Below are positions 1 to 5,055 of a stretch of DNA of 5,055 nucleotides, in pieces; position 1 is the first letter of the stretch, and each line of letters starts with the position of its first letter. A program made the position numbers and the translations under genes. Source of the stretch: Planctomycetota bacterium (lineage in GTDB: Bacteria; Planctomycetota; Phycisphaerae; UBA1845). The notes under the pieces are model-generated. The model saw only the letters and a program-made list of their open reading frames with translations, made no database searches and was not told where the DNA came from. The stretch is from contig JAJRUK010000058.1 in assembly GCA_024277835.1 (NCBI GenBank), positions 1-5,055 on the forward strand. The letters run 5' to 3'.

Positions 1-611
1 AGCCGCCTGTGCGGATAGACTGTCGCCGCAACACCCACGCCGGTCACAATCGCGAAAGCCAGTGCAATGGCCGTCAATTTCAAATGCCGTTTGGTGTTTT
101 TGAGCAAATTGTCGAGAACTGTAGGGCCCTGATCGGATGCGAGGATGAGTCCTTGTTTGTGCACGAATCGATTGGCGATATCGGCGTAGCTCAGGTCGGT
201 GGTGAGTGTCGTTGCGTAGAGGTCGTAGCAGGTTGACCAGTGCACGGCGAGAAGCCCGTACGCCAAAAGGATGACGAGCGTTCCCAGCTCTGTAATGCGA
301 GCGCTTCGGAACCGCAAGAGCGGATAGCTCCCGATCATCACAAGCCCGACCTTAAAGAGCACGACCGACGGCGTTCCAAGACCAAGAATCCATCGCGCGA
401 CGGGGTTGCCTTCTTGCAGCAGCCCTTGCTGGTGAGAAAGTAGCGTCAGCACCAAGTCGAAGGCGTTCAGAATCCAGATTCCAATGACCAACAGGATGAC
501 GCGCCGGGCGCGCGACTCAGCGACCCAGTCGAAGAAACGCGTGCCCCGCGTCTTGCGGAGGGGGCAGGCGGTCATCGCGGGGCGTAATGCGCTCGGCGAG
601 TGCAGATCCAT
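1..611 (-). CDS. DUF5658-like multi-pass membrane protein, C-terminus cut by window edge
   Basis: The minus strand is open from an ATG at 611-609 to the window edge, giving 203 codons without a stop. An in-frame TAG at 629-627 lies just upstream, so this is the first possible ATG; an ATG at residue 13 is an alternative. No good Shine-Dalgarno site precedes either. Hydrophobic segments lie at about residues 38-58, 82-100, 108-124 and 178-198. The segment ILNAFDLVLTLLS, then an acidic residue and 'GNPVARWIL' (residues 68-76), then a Lys at the start of the second membrane segment, resembles the DUF5658 pattern (N/D-rich first helix, E-x-NP loop, K in the next helix). That assignment rests on remembered family features, not a search. 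Residues 125-177 form a mostly polar stretch between helices 3 and 4, longer than I expect for a minimal DUF5658 protein. The function of the family is unknown. The gene diverges from moaC. I am confident it is coding and less sure of the family. Confidence 0.72.
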   Translation of the reverse strand, partial: MDLHSPSALRPAMTACPLRKTRGTRFFDWVAESRARRVILLVIGIWILNAFDLVLTLLSHQQGLLQEGNPVARWILGLGTPSVVLFKVGLVMIGSYPLLRFRSARITELGTLVILLAYGLLAVHWSTCYDLYATTLTTDLSYADIANRFVHKQGLILASDQGPTVLDNLLKNTKRHLKLTAIALAFAIVTGVGVAATVYPHRR

Positions 612-824
612 GCCAGGGGTATCGGTCTAGTTTGCGGCACGTTTGACCCCGACAAGGCCGGTGAGCGAGTCCAACAAAACAGCCCTTGGCGGCGTCGGTG
701 CAGGCGTTTTTATCGGTCATTCACAAAACAGTGGTGCTGCCCACGTCCCGCATCGCAGCAGGTTGCATTTCAGTGCGATTACGATCAAACTCATGCGTCA
801 GAGCCGAAAGGTGGTTGGTGAAAG
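612..824. other. Divergent spacer between membrane gene and moaC
   Basis: This 213-bp spacer should hold promoters for both divergent genes. I found no convincing -35/-10 pair at normal spacing on either strand. A TTGCAT at 763-768 and a TACGAT at 780-785 are only 11 bp apart, too close to be one promoter. Short open frames on both strands cross the spacer, but none has a recognisable protein or a ribosome site. No hairpin with a T-run is visible. Confidence 0.5.
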
Positions 825-1316
825 ATGGTTACAAATGGTGAAGCGACAGGTCTGTCGCACGTTTCCTCCGAGGGCGAAGCTCGCATGGTGGACATTTCGG
901 AGAAGGCGGTGACCCGGCGCGAGGCACGGGCGTCGGCGAGGGTTGTCTGCGCTCCGGAGGTTCTGGACATGATCATGGGCGGTCAGCTTTCCAAAGGTGA
1001 TGCGCTCGCGACAGCCCGAATTGCCGGTATCACAGCCGCCAAAAAAACGGGCGACCTGATCCCGCTGTGTCACCCGTTGTCGCTCGACTTTGTCGGTGTT
1101 GAGTTCGAACGCGTCTCGGCGGGCGAGTTGCTCATATCGTGTACCGCTCGGACGGCGGGACGAACGGGGGTTGAGATGGAAGCGATGACGGGGGCTTCGG
1201 TGGCTGCGCTGACAGTGTACGACATGACGAAAGCGGCAGATAAGTCGATTGTACTGGGGCCAATCCAACTGGAGCATAAGAGCGGCGGGAAGAGTGGGGA
1301 CTTTAAGCGTCGCTAG
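825..1316 (+). CDS. moaC: Cyclic pyranopterin monophosphate synthase MoaC
   Basis: MoaC acts with MoaA in the first step of molybdenum-cofactor synthesis, converting the MoaA product 3',8-cyclo-7,8-dihydro-GTP to cyclic pyranopterin monophosphate in the cytoplasm. The 163-residue product aligns end to end with E. coli MoaC (161 residues). Equivalents of its key residues are all present: K57 in 'SKGDAL' (E. coli K51), H83 in 'LCHPL' (H77), E117 and E119 in 'GVEME' (E112, E114), D133 and K136 in 'YDMTKA' (D128, K131), and the C-terminal 'KSGGKSGDFK'. The start is well fixed: an in-frame TGA at 819-821 ends one codon before the ATG, and residues 10-24 already match the family N-terminus. AAAGGTGG at 807-814 is a possible, slightly distant ribosome site (10-nt spacing). 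No other moa, moe or mog gene adjoins it here, so its partners must lie elsewhere. Family and function are secure. Confidence 0.97.
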   Translation: MVTNGEATGLSHVSSEGEARMVDISEKAVTRREARASARVVCAPEVLDMIMGGQLSKGDALATARIAGITAAKKTGDLIPLCHPLSLDFVGVEFERVSAGELLISCTARTAGRTGVEMEAMTGASVAALTVYDMTKAADKSIVLGPIQLEHKSGGKSGDFKRR

Positions 1317-1340
1317 TTTTCACATCGTCCGGTCGGTTAG

Positions 1341-1359
1341 ATTTCAAAACATTTGAAAT
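1341..1359. promoter_or_regulatory. Perfect inverted repeat, operator-like
   Basis: ATTTCAAA (1341-1348) and TTTGAAAT (1352-1359) are exact reverse complements separated by ACA. The repeat starts 25 bp after the moaC stop. It is AT-rich in a GC-richer setting and is not followed by a T-run, so it is a poor intrinsic terminator. The symmetric 8-3-8 form looks like a dimeric regulator site. Its centre (1350) is about 48 bp upstream of the start expected from the extended -10 at 1383-1391, a position where an activator could act. The binding protein is unknown. Confidence 0.45.
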
Positions 1360-1382
1360 AGGGGTCCGATTGGCCCATCGAG

Positions 1383-1391
1383 TGCTATGAT
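1383..1391 (+). promoter_or_regulatory. Extended -10 promoter for polyprenyl synthase gene
   Basis: TGCTATGAT fits the extended -10 consensus TGnTATAAT with one mismatch in the hexamer (TATGAT). The hexamers 16-18 bp upstream are poor -35 matches, as is common for extended -10 or activator-dependent promoters. Transcription would begin near 1398. That places the in-frame ATG at 1387 inside the promoter and upstream of the transcript start, and it supports the ATG at 1477 as the true start. Confidence 0.45.
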
Positions 1392-1462
1392 TCCGATCGG
1401 TATGACTAGCGTGATAGTGTCAGGCTACCGGGTTTCGGCGCTATCTGCTTTGACGATTTGCG

Positions 1463-1469
1463 AGGCAGG
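1463..1469 (+). promoter_or_regulatory. Ribosome binding site favouring the ATG at 1477
   Basis: AGGCAGG lies 7 nt before the ATG at 1477, a normal spacing. The earlier in-frame ATGs at 1387 and 1402 lack a comparable site. Confidence 0.5.
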
Positions 1470-1476
1470 CGAGGAC

Positions 1477-2460
1477 ATGCGGACAGCAACCAGGACACTC
1501 GAAGCACTCTACGCACCGATTGAGGCCGATCTTGCATATGCGGTCCGTGTGTTTGACGAAGAGCTGGTCAGCGAAATCGCTTTCGTCAATGAGTTTTGCG
1601 AGACCGTCCGTTCGTACCGGGGAAAGATGCTTCGCCCTGCGTTTCTCTTGCTGACCGCGAAGGCGAGCGGGGAATGTAGTGAAAAACATCATGTTCTTGC
1701 TGCCGTCGTCGAGATGGTACACATGGCCACGCTCGTCCACGACGACGTTCTTGATGAAGCGGGCGAGCGTCGGCAGCAGCCAACGGTCGCTTCTTTTGCG
1801 GGGAACACGTCGGCGGTTCTGCTTGGCGATTATCTTATTAGTCATGCGTTTCATCTTTGCAGTGGATTGGAAGATCAATATGCAGCGCGGCGTGTTGGGG
1901 CGACGACGAACGTCGTTTGCGAGGGCGAGCTGCTTCAGAATTTTCATCGGCGTGATGTTTCGATTGGTGAGTCGGTTTACTTCGACATCGTCGGTCGAAA
2001 GACGGCGGCGCTGACCGCGGTCGCGTGCGAACTCGGCGCTCGATACGCTGGCGCGTCGCCATCGGTTGTCGATGCGATGTGGCGATTTGGAAACGCGGCA
2101 GGGATCGCGTTCCAGATCGTTGACGACGTGTTGGATATCGTTGGCGACGAATCTCGCGTTGGCAAGACGCTGGGGCAGGATTTGGCGCTTGGCAAATTGA
2201 CGCTGCCAACGATCCATTTTCTTCAAAATGCGACTTCCGCGGAAGCGGATCGACTATCGCGCATTTTGGCGGGGGACGACGAGGCCGACCCGCTGGAGGT
2301 TCGTGCTCTACTTGAGGGGCAGGGGAGTTTCGACTACGCCCTCGATCGTGCTCGCGGATTCGTGCAAGAGGCGCTCGCGGCGCTCTCTGAAGTCCCCGAA
2401 AGCCCGTCACGGCGGTCGCTGGAGGCGCTTGCGGGATTCATTGTCGATCGTCAGTTCTAG
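1477..2460 (+). CDS. Trans-polyprenyl diphosphate synthase (long-chain, IspB/HepT-like)
   Basis: This cytosolic class I prenyltransferase adds isopentenyl diphosphate units in trans to an allylic diphosphate, probably for the isoprenoid tail of a quinone. The 327-residue product matches the usual family length. The first Asp-rich motif is DDVLD at 89-93, within 'HMATLVHDDVLDE'. The second is DDVLD at 216-220, preceded by 'AFQIV'. 'GRKTA' (173-177), 'GQDLALGKLTLP' (233-244) and a family-like C-terminus are present. A84 and T85, at positions -5 and -4 from the first motif, leave no aromatic block, which in this family favours long chains; product length is inferred. The usual GGKRxRP diphosphate-binding motif reads 'RGKMLRP' (48-54), with one Arg replaced by Met. 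The frame is open upstream to an ATG at 1387, but that 30-residue extension has no family counterpart and overlaps a likely promoter, so I use 1477. Octaprenyl, heptaprenyl or geranylgeranyl products cannot be distinguished here. Confidence 0.93.
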   Translation: MRTATRTLEALYAPIEADLAYAVRVFDEELVSEIAFVNEFCETVRSYRGKMLRPAFLLLTAKASGECSEKHHVLAAVVEMVHMATLVHDDVLDEAGERRQQPTVASFAGNTSAVLLGDYLISHAFHLCSGLEDQYAARRVGATTNVVCEGELLQNFHRRDVSIGESVYFDIVGRKTAALTAVACELGARYAGASPSVVDAMWRFGNAAGIAFQIVDDVLDIVGDESRVGKTLGQDLALGKLTLPTIHFLQNATSAEADRLSRILAGDDEADPLEVRALLEGQGSFDYALDRARGFVQEALAALSEVPESPSRRSLEALAGFIVDRQF

Positions 2461-2543
2461 CCCGCCGACCGCCATTTCTTCTAAGTTACCTTGAAAAAAA
2501 GGGTTACATCTGATCCTGTGCGCGACAGAGGCGAGTTTCGTCC

Positions 2544-2572
2544 TTGAATTGGTATGTGCAGGGGTCTAGGAT
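2544..2572 (+). promoter_or_regulatory. Possible sigma70-type promoter for secreted-protein gene
   Basis: TTGAAT (2544-2549) and TAGGAT (2567-2572) are separated by exactly 17 bp, and each hexamer matches consensus at four of six positions. The predicted transcript would start near 2579 and leave a leader of about 94 nt before the GTG at 2673. The match is modest and could be chance. It lies in the 212-bp spacer after the polyprenyl synthase gene, where I see no intrinsic terminator. Confidence 0.3.
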
Positions 2573-2659
2573 TTGCCGATTGAACAGTACGGATGTCCGC
2601 GCCGGGAGAACGGTTTCTCGGGTGTGTCTGGTTCTGCGGTTTTGCTCCTTGGCTGAGCC

Positions 2660-2666
2660 GGGGGAG
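2660..2666 (+). promoter_or_regulatory. Ribosome binding site deciding the GTG start at 2673
   Basis: GGGGGAG lies 6 nt before a GTG at 2673, the strongest Shine-Dalgarno-like site in the window. It selects this GTG, or the adjacent TTG at 2676, over the TTG at 2544 that opens the longer frame. Confidence 0.6.
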
Positions 2667-2672
2667 CGGTTT

Positions 2673-3797
2673 GTGTTGCGATATTACTCGAAATTTGGTC
2701 GAACGCGCTTCGGAGTGGTGGCGAGCGCGCTATTGATGCTTGGTTTGCCTCTCCCTGCCCACGGTCAGAGTGATTCTCCGGCAGGCGCGGCGGCGACGTC
2801 AACGGACGTCTATGGGAACGCACAGTTCGGTCTGCCGGAGCGCCGACCGCTGGGGATTTTCCGGTTTGCTCGGAGTCGCGGCGGAGGTGATGGTCGGTCG
2901 TCGAGCGCTTTGAATCGGACTCGGAGCCGGCGTGGTGGCGATACGCTTTTTTCGATTCCGGGTGATCTGCTCGGTCTGACCACGATGGCGACTCTCACGA
3001 ATACCGTCTCGCCAGGTGTCGCGTTTACGGTACCGACTCGAAAGGCAGAGTCGTTCTACCAATACGGCGGGTTTGGCAGGCGAACGCGTGACGCATTTCA
3101 GGATCCCGTGAGCACTGCGTTCTCCCGGCGGTACACATTGCTCGAGGCCACGTCGCAGGCTGCACCGATTTACCGTGCGCTCGCAAGGAATACTTCGATG
3201 GCGGGGATTCGCTCCGCCGTTGTTCAGACGCCGTTCGCTCCGTCAAGTGACGAAGAGCTGGACTCGCCAATCTCACTCTTCAAGCGGTTGGATGAGCGCG
3301 TTGCTTCCTCGTATGCTCGAACGCGCAATGAAGCGTGGGGGTTGTTTTCGGACGGCGCGTATCGACCCGCGGCGCGTGCCTTTGAGGCAGCCTTGATTCT
3401 TTCACCCGAAGATCTTGCCATCCGGATCGGTGAGATCTTCTGCAAAGTAACCTCCGGTTCCACTCGGACCGCGATGGCGATTGTCGCCGACTTGGGAAAT
3501 CATACCGACAACGTCTTTTCGGCGGACGTCGATATGAGGGCCAAGTTCGGCGATCCACGAGTCGCGGATCAATTGGCAACGGACGCTCGCTTGTCGCTGG
3601 AATCGGTGGCAGAGGGGCGAGGGCCGGACCTCGACGCGACGTATGTCCTTGTACTATGGTACCTCGGAAAACGGGATGAGGCTGCGCGGTTTGTGTTGGT
3701 TCTCTCGCGAAAGACGGGGGCTGCGAACTATTCGCGCTGGCCCGCACAGATGCGGGAAGTCGAGCGTGGCGGGAAGAAGTCGAAGGGGGTGTCTTGA
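2673..3797 (+). CDS. Secreted protein of unknown function with TPR-like C-terminal helices
   Basis: I do not recognise a family. From the GTG start the product is 374 residues. The N-terminus is a clear Sec signal peptide: a basic n-region (residues 3-12), a hydrophobic core (about 13-28), then 'PAHG' with likely cleavage after G31. There is no lipobox cysteine, so an exported soluble or envelope-associated protein is expected. Residues 61-90 are rich in Arg, Gly and Ser and look disordered. Residues about 92-120 are uncharged and moderately hydrophobic. Residues about 215-248 form a helix-turn-helix resembling one TPR unit ('AYRPAARAFEAALILSP'). Residues 319-347 ('YLGKRDEAARFVLVL') resemble another. 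TPR-like folds usually bind proteins, so a scaffold role is possible but unproven. The frame continues upstream to a TTG at 2544, but that would bury the signal peptide behind 43 residues. It lies 212 bp after the polyprenyl synthase and 94 bp before the dehydratase, so it need not be co-transcribed with either. Confidence 0.8.
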   Translation: MLRYYSKFGRTRFGVVASALLMLGLPLPAHGQSDSPAGAAATSTDVYGNAQFGLPERRPLGIFRFARSRGGGDGRSSSALNRTRSRRGGDTLFSIPGDLLGLTTMATLTNTVSPGVAFTVPTRKAESFYQYGGFGRRTRDAFQDPVSTAFSRRYTLLEATSQAAPIYRALARNTSMAGIRSAVVQTPFAPSSDEELDSPISLFKRLDERVASSYARTRNEAWGLFSDGAYRPAARAFEAALILSPEDLAIRIGEIFCKVTSGSTRTAMAIVADLGNHTDNVFSADVDMRAKFGDPRVADQLATDARLSLESVAEGRGPDLDATYVLVLWYLGKRDEAARFVLVLSRKTGAANYSRWPAQMREVERGGKKSKGVS

Positions 3798-3817
3798 GTC
3801 GGCATGACTGATTCAAG
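3793..3817. repeat. Imperfect inverted repeat over the stop codon of the secreted-protein gene
   Basis: CTTGAGTC (3793-3800) can pair with GACT (3806-3809) and CAAG (3814-3817), with GATT bulged on the right arm and a GGCAT loop. It overlaps the TGA at 3795-3797. No T-run follows, so it is at best a weak terminator or RNA-end structure and may be chance. Confidence 0.2.
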
Positions 3818-3891
3818 TTCGCGAAGGTTGGGGCAACGCTGATGTTGATCTTTCATTTTGGCAACCGCAAAGAGTTGATTTGATTCGCGCG

Positions 3892-5055
3892 ATGAGTGAC
3901 TCTTCTACGACGCATGCCGGGGCGATCCCCGAGACGTTTATCCGTCATCGTTCTGTGATGGTGGTACTGGCGCATGGCGCGCTCTTTGCGATATCTCTTC
4001 TGGCAGCGTTTCTATTAGCCTACAATTTCCGGTTTGTCATCGGGCAGGCGGGGGGGGGCTACGTTTGGTTTGACGATCTCTACCTGCCGTTGCTGGCGAT
4101 CGCGCTTCCGCTGAAGCTGCTGGTCTTTTATGTCGCCGGGCAGTATCGCGGATCGTGGCGATACGTCGGGCTGCGTGATCTGTTCGGGGTCATTAGTGCG
4201 TCGCTCGTTGGGACGTTCTTTTTTCTGACGGCGTATTTTCTTCTAGAAAACGGGTGGCATCGCACGTTCGGTTACGCGTTGATCGATGCCTGGCCAACCC
4301 AGAACTTGCGACAGTCAGCCGTCTTTGTGCTCGACTGGGCGTGTACGATCGTTTTTGTTTCGACGGCACGGATCGGCGTTCGCTTTTACTACGAAGACCT
4401 ACAGGCCGGGCAGGCGGTGAACCCTCGGCGGATGTTGATCTGCGGTGCCGGCGATGCGGGCGAGGCCGTCTTGCGCGAGCTGCTTCGAGTTGGGGAGCAT
4501 CATTGCGTCGGTTTTCTCGACGACGACGCTCAGCTTCATGCGCGCATTCACGAGGTCGAGATAGTTGGTCGGACGGGCGAGATTCGCGAAATTTGCGAAG
4601 AACACAACGTCGAAGAAGTACTGATCGCGATCCCCGGTGCGCCTCCGCGATTCATTCGCGACTTGGTCAAGAAGTGTCACGGTACTGGTGTGCTCTTTCG
4701 GACCATGCCCGTTGTGACGGATGTGATCGAAGGGCGGATGCAGGTTTCTCAAATTCGTGATGTGAACATTGATGACCTTCTGGGTAGAGAAAAGGTGCAG
4801 CTTGACGTTGCGTTGATCGGCGCTCAGCTAAAAGGGCGTCGTGTCGCGGTGACGGGGGCGGGCGGAAGCATCGGTTCGGAAATGTGTCGGCAGATCGCAG
4901 CCTTTGGTCCGCTGAGACTCGTGCTGATTGAACAGGCGGAAAACAGTCTGTTTGAAATCGATCGAGAGCTTCGATCGTCTTTCCCTGACGTGGATATCAT
5001 CCCCTATGTCGCGGATGTTGCCGACCGCCGGCGGGTGGATGCCCTGTTCGCTGCG
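3892..5055 (+). CDS. FlaA1/WbpM/CapD-family membrane nucleotide-sugar 4,6-dehydratase/epimerase, 3' end cut by window edge
   Basis: This family makes modified UDP-sugars, typically by 4,6-dehydration of UDP-GlcNAc, for surface polysaccharides and protein glycans. The cytoplasmic enzyme domain is anchored by N-terminal helices. The 388 residues seen show four membrane segments (about 21-50, 64-84, 94-118, 141-165) with the family's 'GQYRGSWRYVGLRDL' between the second and third. A first Rossmann domain follows (about 180-300; 'CGAGDAG' at 184-190, 'VGFLDDD' at 207-213). The catalytic SDR domain then starts with 'TGAGGSIGSE' at 321-330, a TGxxGxxG NAD-binding loop, and 'EQAENSLFEIDREL' at 347-360. 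Full members run about 600-650 residues, so roughly 40 percent is missing, including the catalytic S-(M/Y)-K residues. Without these I cannot tell dehydratase from epimerase. The ATG at 3892 lacks a good ribosome site; an in-frame TTG at 3880 preceded by AAAGAG is an alternative, and the frame is open back to a TGA at 3805-3807. A G9 tract lies in codons 53-56. Confidence 0.93.
   Translation, partial: MSDSSTTHAGAIPETFIRHRSVMVVLAHGALFAISLLAAFLLAYNFRFVIGQAGGGYVWFDDLYLPLLAIALPLKLLVFYVAGQYRGSWRYVGLRDLFGVISASLVGTFFFLTAYFLLENGWHRTFGYALIDAWPTQNLRQSAVFVLDWACTIVFVSTARIGVRFYYEDLQAGQAVNPRRMLICGAGDAGEAVLRELLRVGEHHCVGFLDDDAQLHARIHEVEIVGRTGEIREICEEHNVEEVLIAIPGAPPRFIRDLVKKCHGTGVLFRTMPVVTDVIEGRMQVSQIRDVNIDDLLGREKVQLDVALIGAQLKGRRVAVTGAGGSIGSEMCRQIAAFGPLRLVLIEQAENSLFEIDRELRSSFPDVDIIPYVADVADRRRVDALFAA
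4050..4058 (+). repeat. G9 homopolymer tract inside the dehydratase gene
   Basis: Nine consecutive G residues encode the Gly-rich turn 'AGGGY' between the first two membrane segments. By direct reading, gain of one G would bring in a TGA at 4071-4073 and loss of one G a TGA at 4112-4114. Either would end the protein after about 60-75 residues. The tract is intact and in frame here. Confidence 0.9.

Noticed and set aside
9..443. Two short plus-strand frames at the left edge
   Set aside because: They are antisense to the minus-strand membrane gene, which shows regular hydrophobic helices. The plus-strand products show none.
517..912. Short open frames on both strands across the divergent spacer
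   Set aside because: They overlap the two supported genes in other frames, lack ribosome sites and have no recognisable sequence.
798..1277. Minus-strand open frame of 159 codons opposite moaC
   Set aside because: It is antisense to a fully conserved moaC, with low-complexity Arg/His/Ser composition and no family likeness.
1441..2226. Long minus-strand open frame (261 codons) opposite the polyprenyl synthase
   Set aside because: It lies wholly antisense to a secure gene. Its product is rich in Arg, Asn and Gln with no recognisable domain, as expected from the reverse strand of a codon-biased gene.
2485..2507. GTTAC direct repeat around an A7 run after the polyprenyl synthase gene
   Set aside because: The 5-bp repeat is short, forms no stable hairpin, and does not make a terminator on either strand.
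2794..2809. Paired GACGTC palindromes separated by AACG
   Set aside because: They lie within coding sequence just after the signal peptide, and GACGTC is a common chance hexamer in GC-rich DNA.
3280..3816. Minus-strand open frame of 178 codons opposite the secreted-protein gene
   Set aside because: The sense frame has a signal peptide and a strong ribosome site. The antisense product is Pro/Arg/Ser-rich and featureless.
4254..4760. Plus-strand open frame of 168 codons inside the dehydratase gene
   Set aside because: It is a shifted frame over a region whose other frame matches the FlaA1/WbpM family residue by residue. The product is Arg/Ser-rich.
4959..4977. Inverted repeat CGATCGA-GAGCT-TCGATCG
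   Set aside because: It falls in conserved coding sequence ('EIDRELRSS') and is explained by codon choice at Asp-Arg and Leu-Arg-Ser; there is no independent sign of function.

Overview
The window is ordinary bacterial chromosome: moderately GC-rich, densely coding, with no mobile element, CRISPR array, tRNA or rRNA that I can see. The lineage is not certain. A DUF5658-like membrane protein, weak or absent Shine-Dalgarno sites at several starts, loosely packed single genes rather than tight operons, and a 'GKMLRP' form of polyprenyl synthase together suggest Planctomycetota or a related phylum. This is inference from general resemblance only.

Layout. Positions 1-611 (minus strand) hold the N-terminal 203 residues of a membrane protein that runs off the left edge. 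A 213-bp divergent spacer follows. Next comes moaC (825-1316, plus), a complete molybdenum-cofactor biosynthesis gene. A 160-bp spacer carries a perfect 8-bp inverted repeat and an extended -10 promoter. It leads into a complete trans-polyprenyl diphosphate synthase (1477-2460), whose start I place 90 bp downstream of the first in-frame ATG. After a 212-bp leader comes a secreted protein of unknown function (2673-3797, GTG start, clear signal peptide, TPR-like helices near the C-terminus). Last is the first 388 codons (3892-5055) of a FlaA1/WbpM/CapD-type membrane-anchored nucleotide-sugar 4,6-dehydratase/epimerase, which runs off the right edge.

How the genes relate. MoaC stands alone here, with no other moa or moe gene beside it. 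The polyprenyl synthase supplies long-chain isoprenoid diphosphate, probably for a quinone side chain. The dehydratase family makes modified UDP-sugars for surface polysaccharide or glycan. The secreted protein between them may belong to the cell envelope. A right-hand envelope or polysaccharide cluster beginning near 3892 is plausible but cannot be confirmed from this window.

I did not find a clearly new system. The points most worth checking are the unrecognised secreted protein, the palindrome-plus-promoter block upstream of the polyprenyl synthase, the G9 tract inside the dehydratase gene, and the edge-truncated membrane gene.
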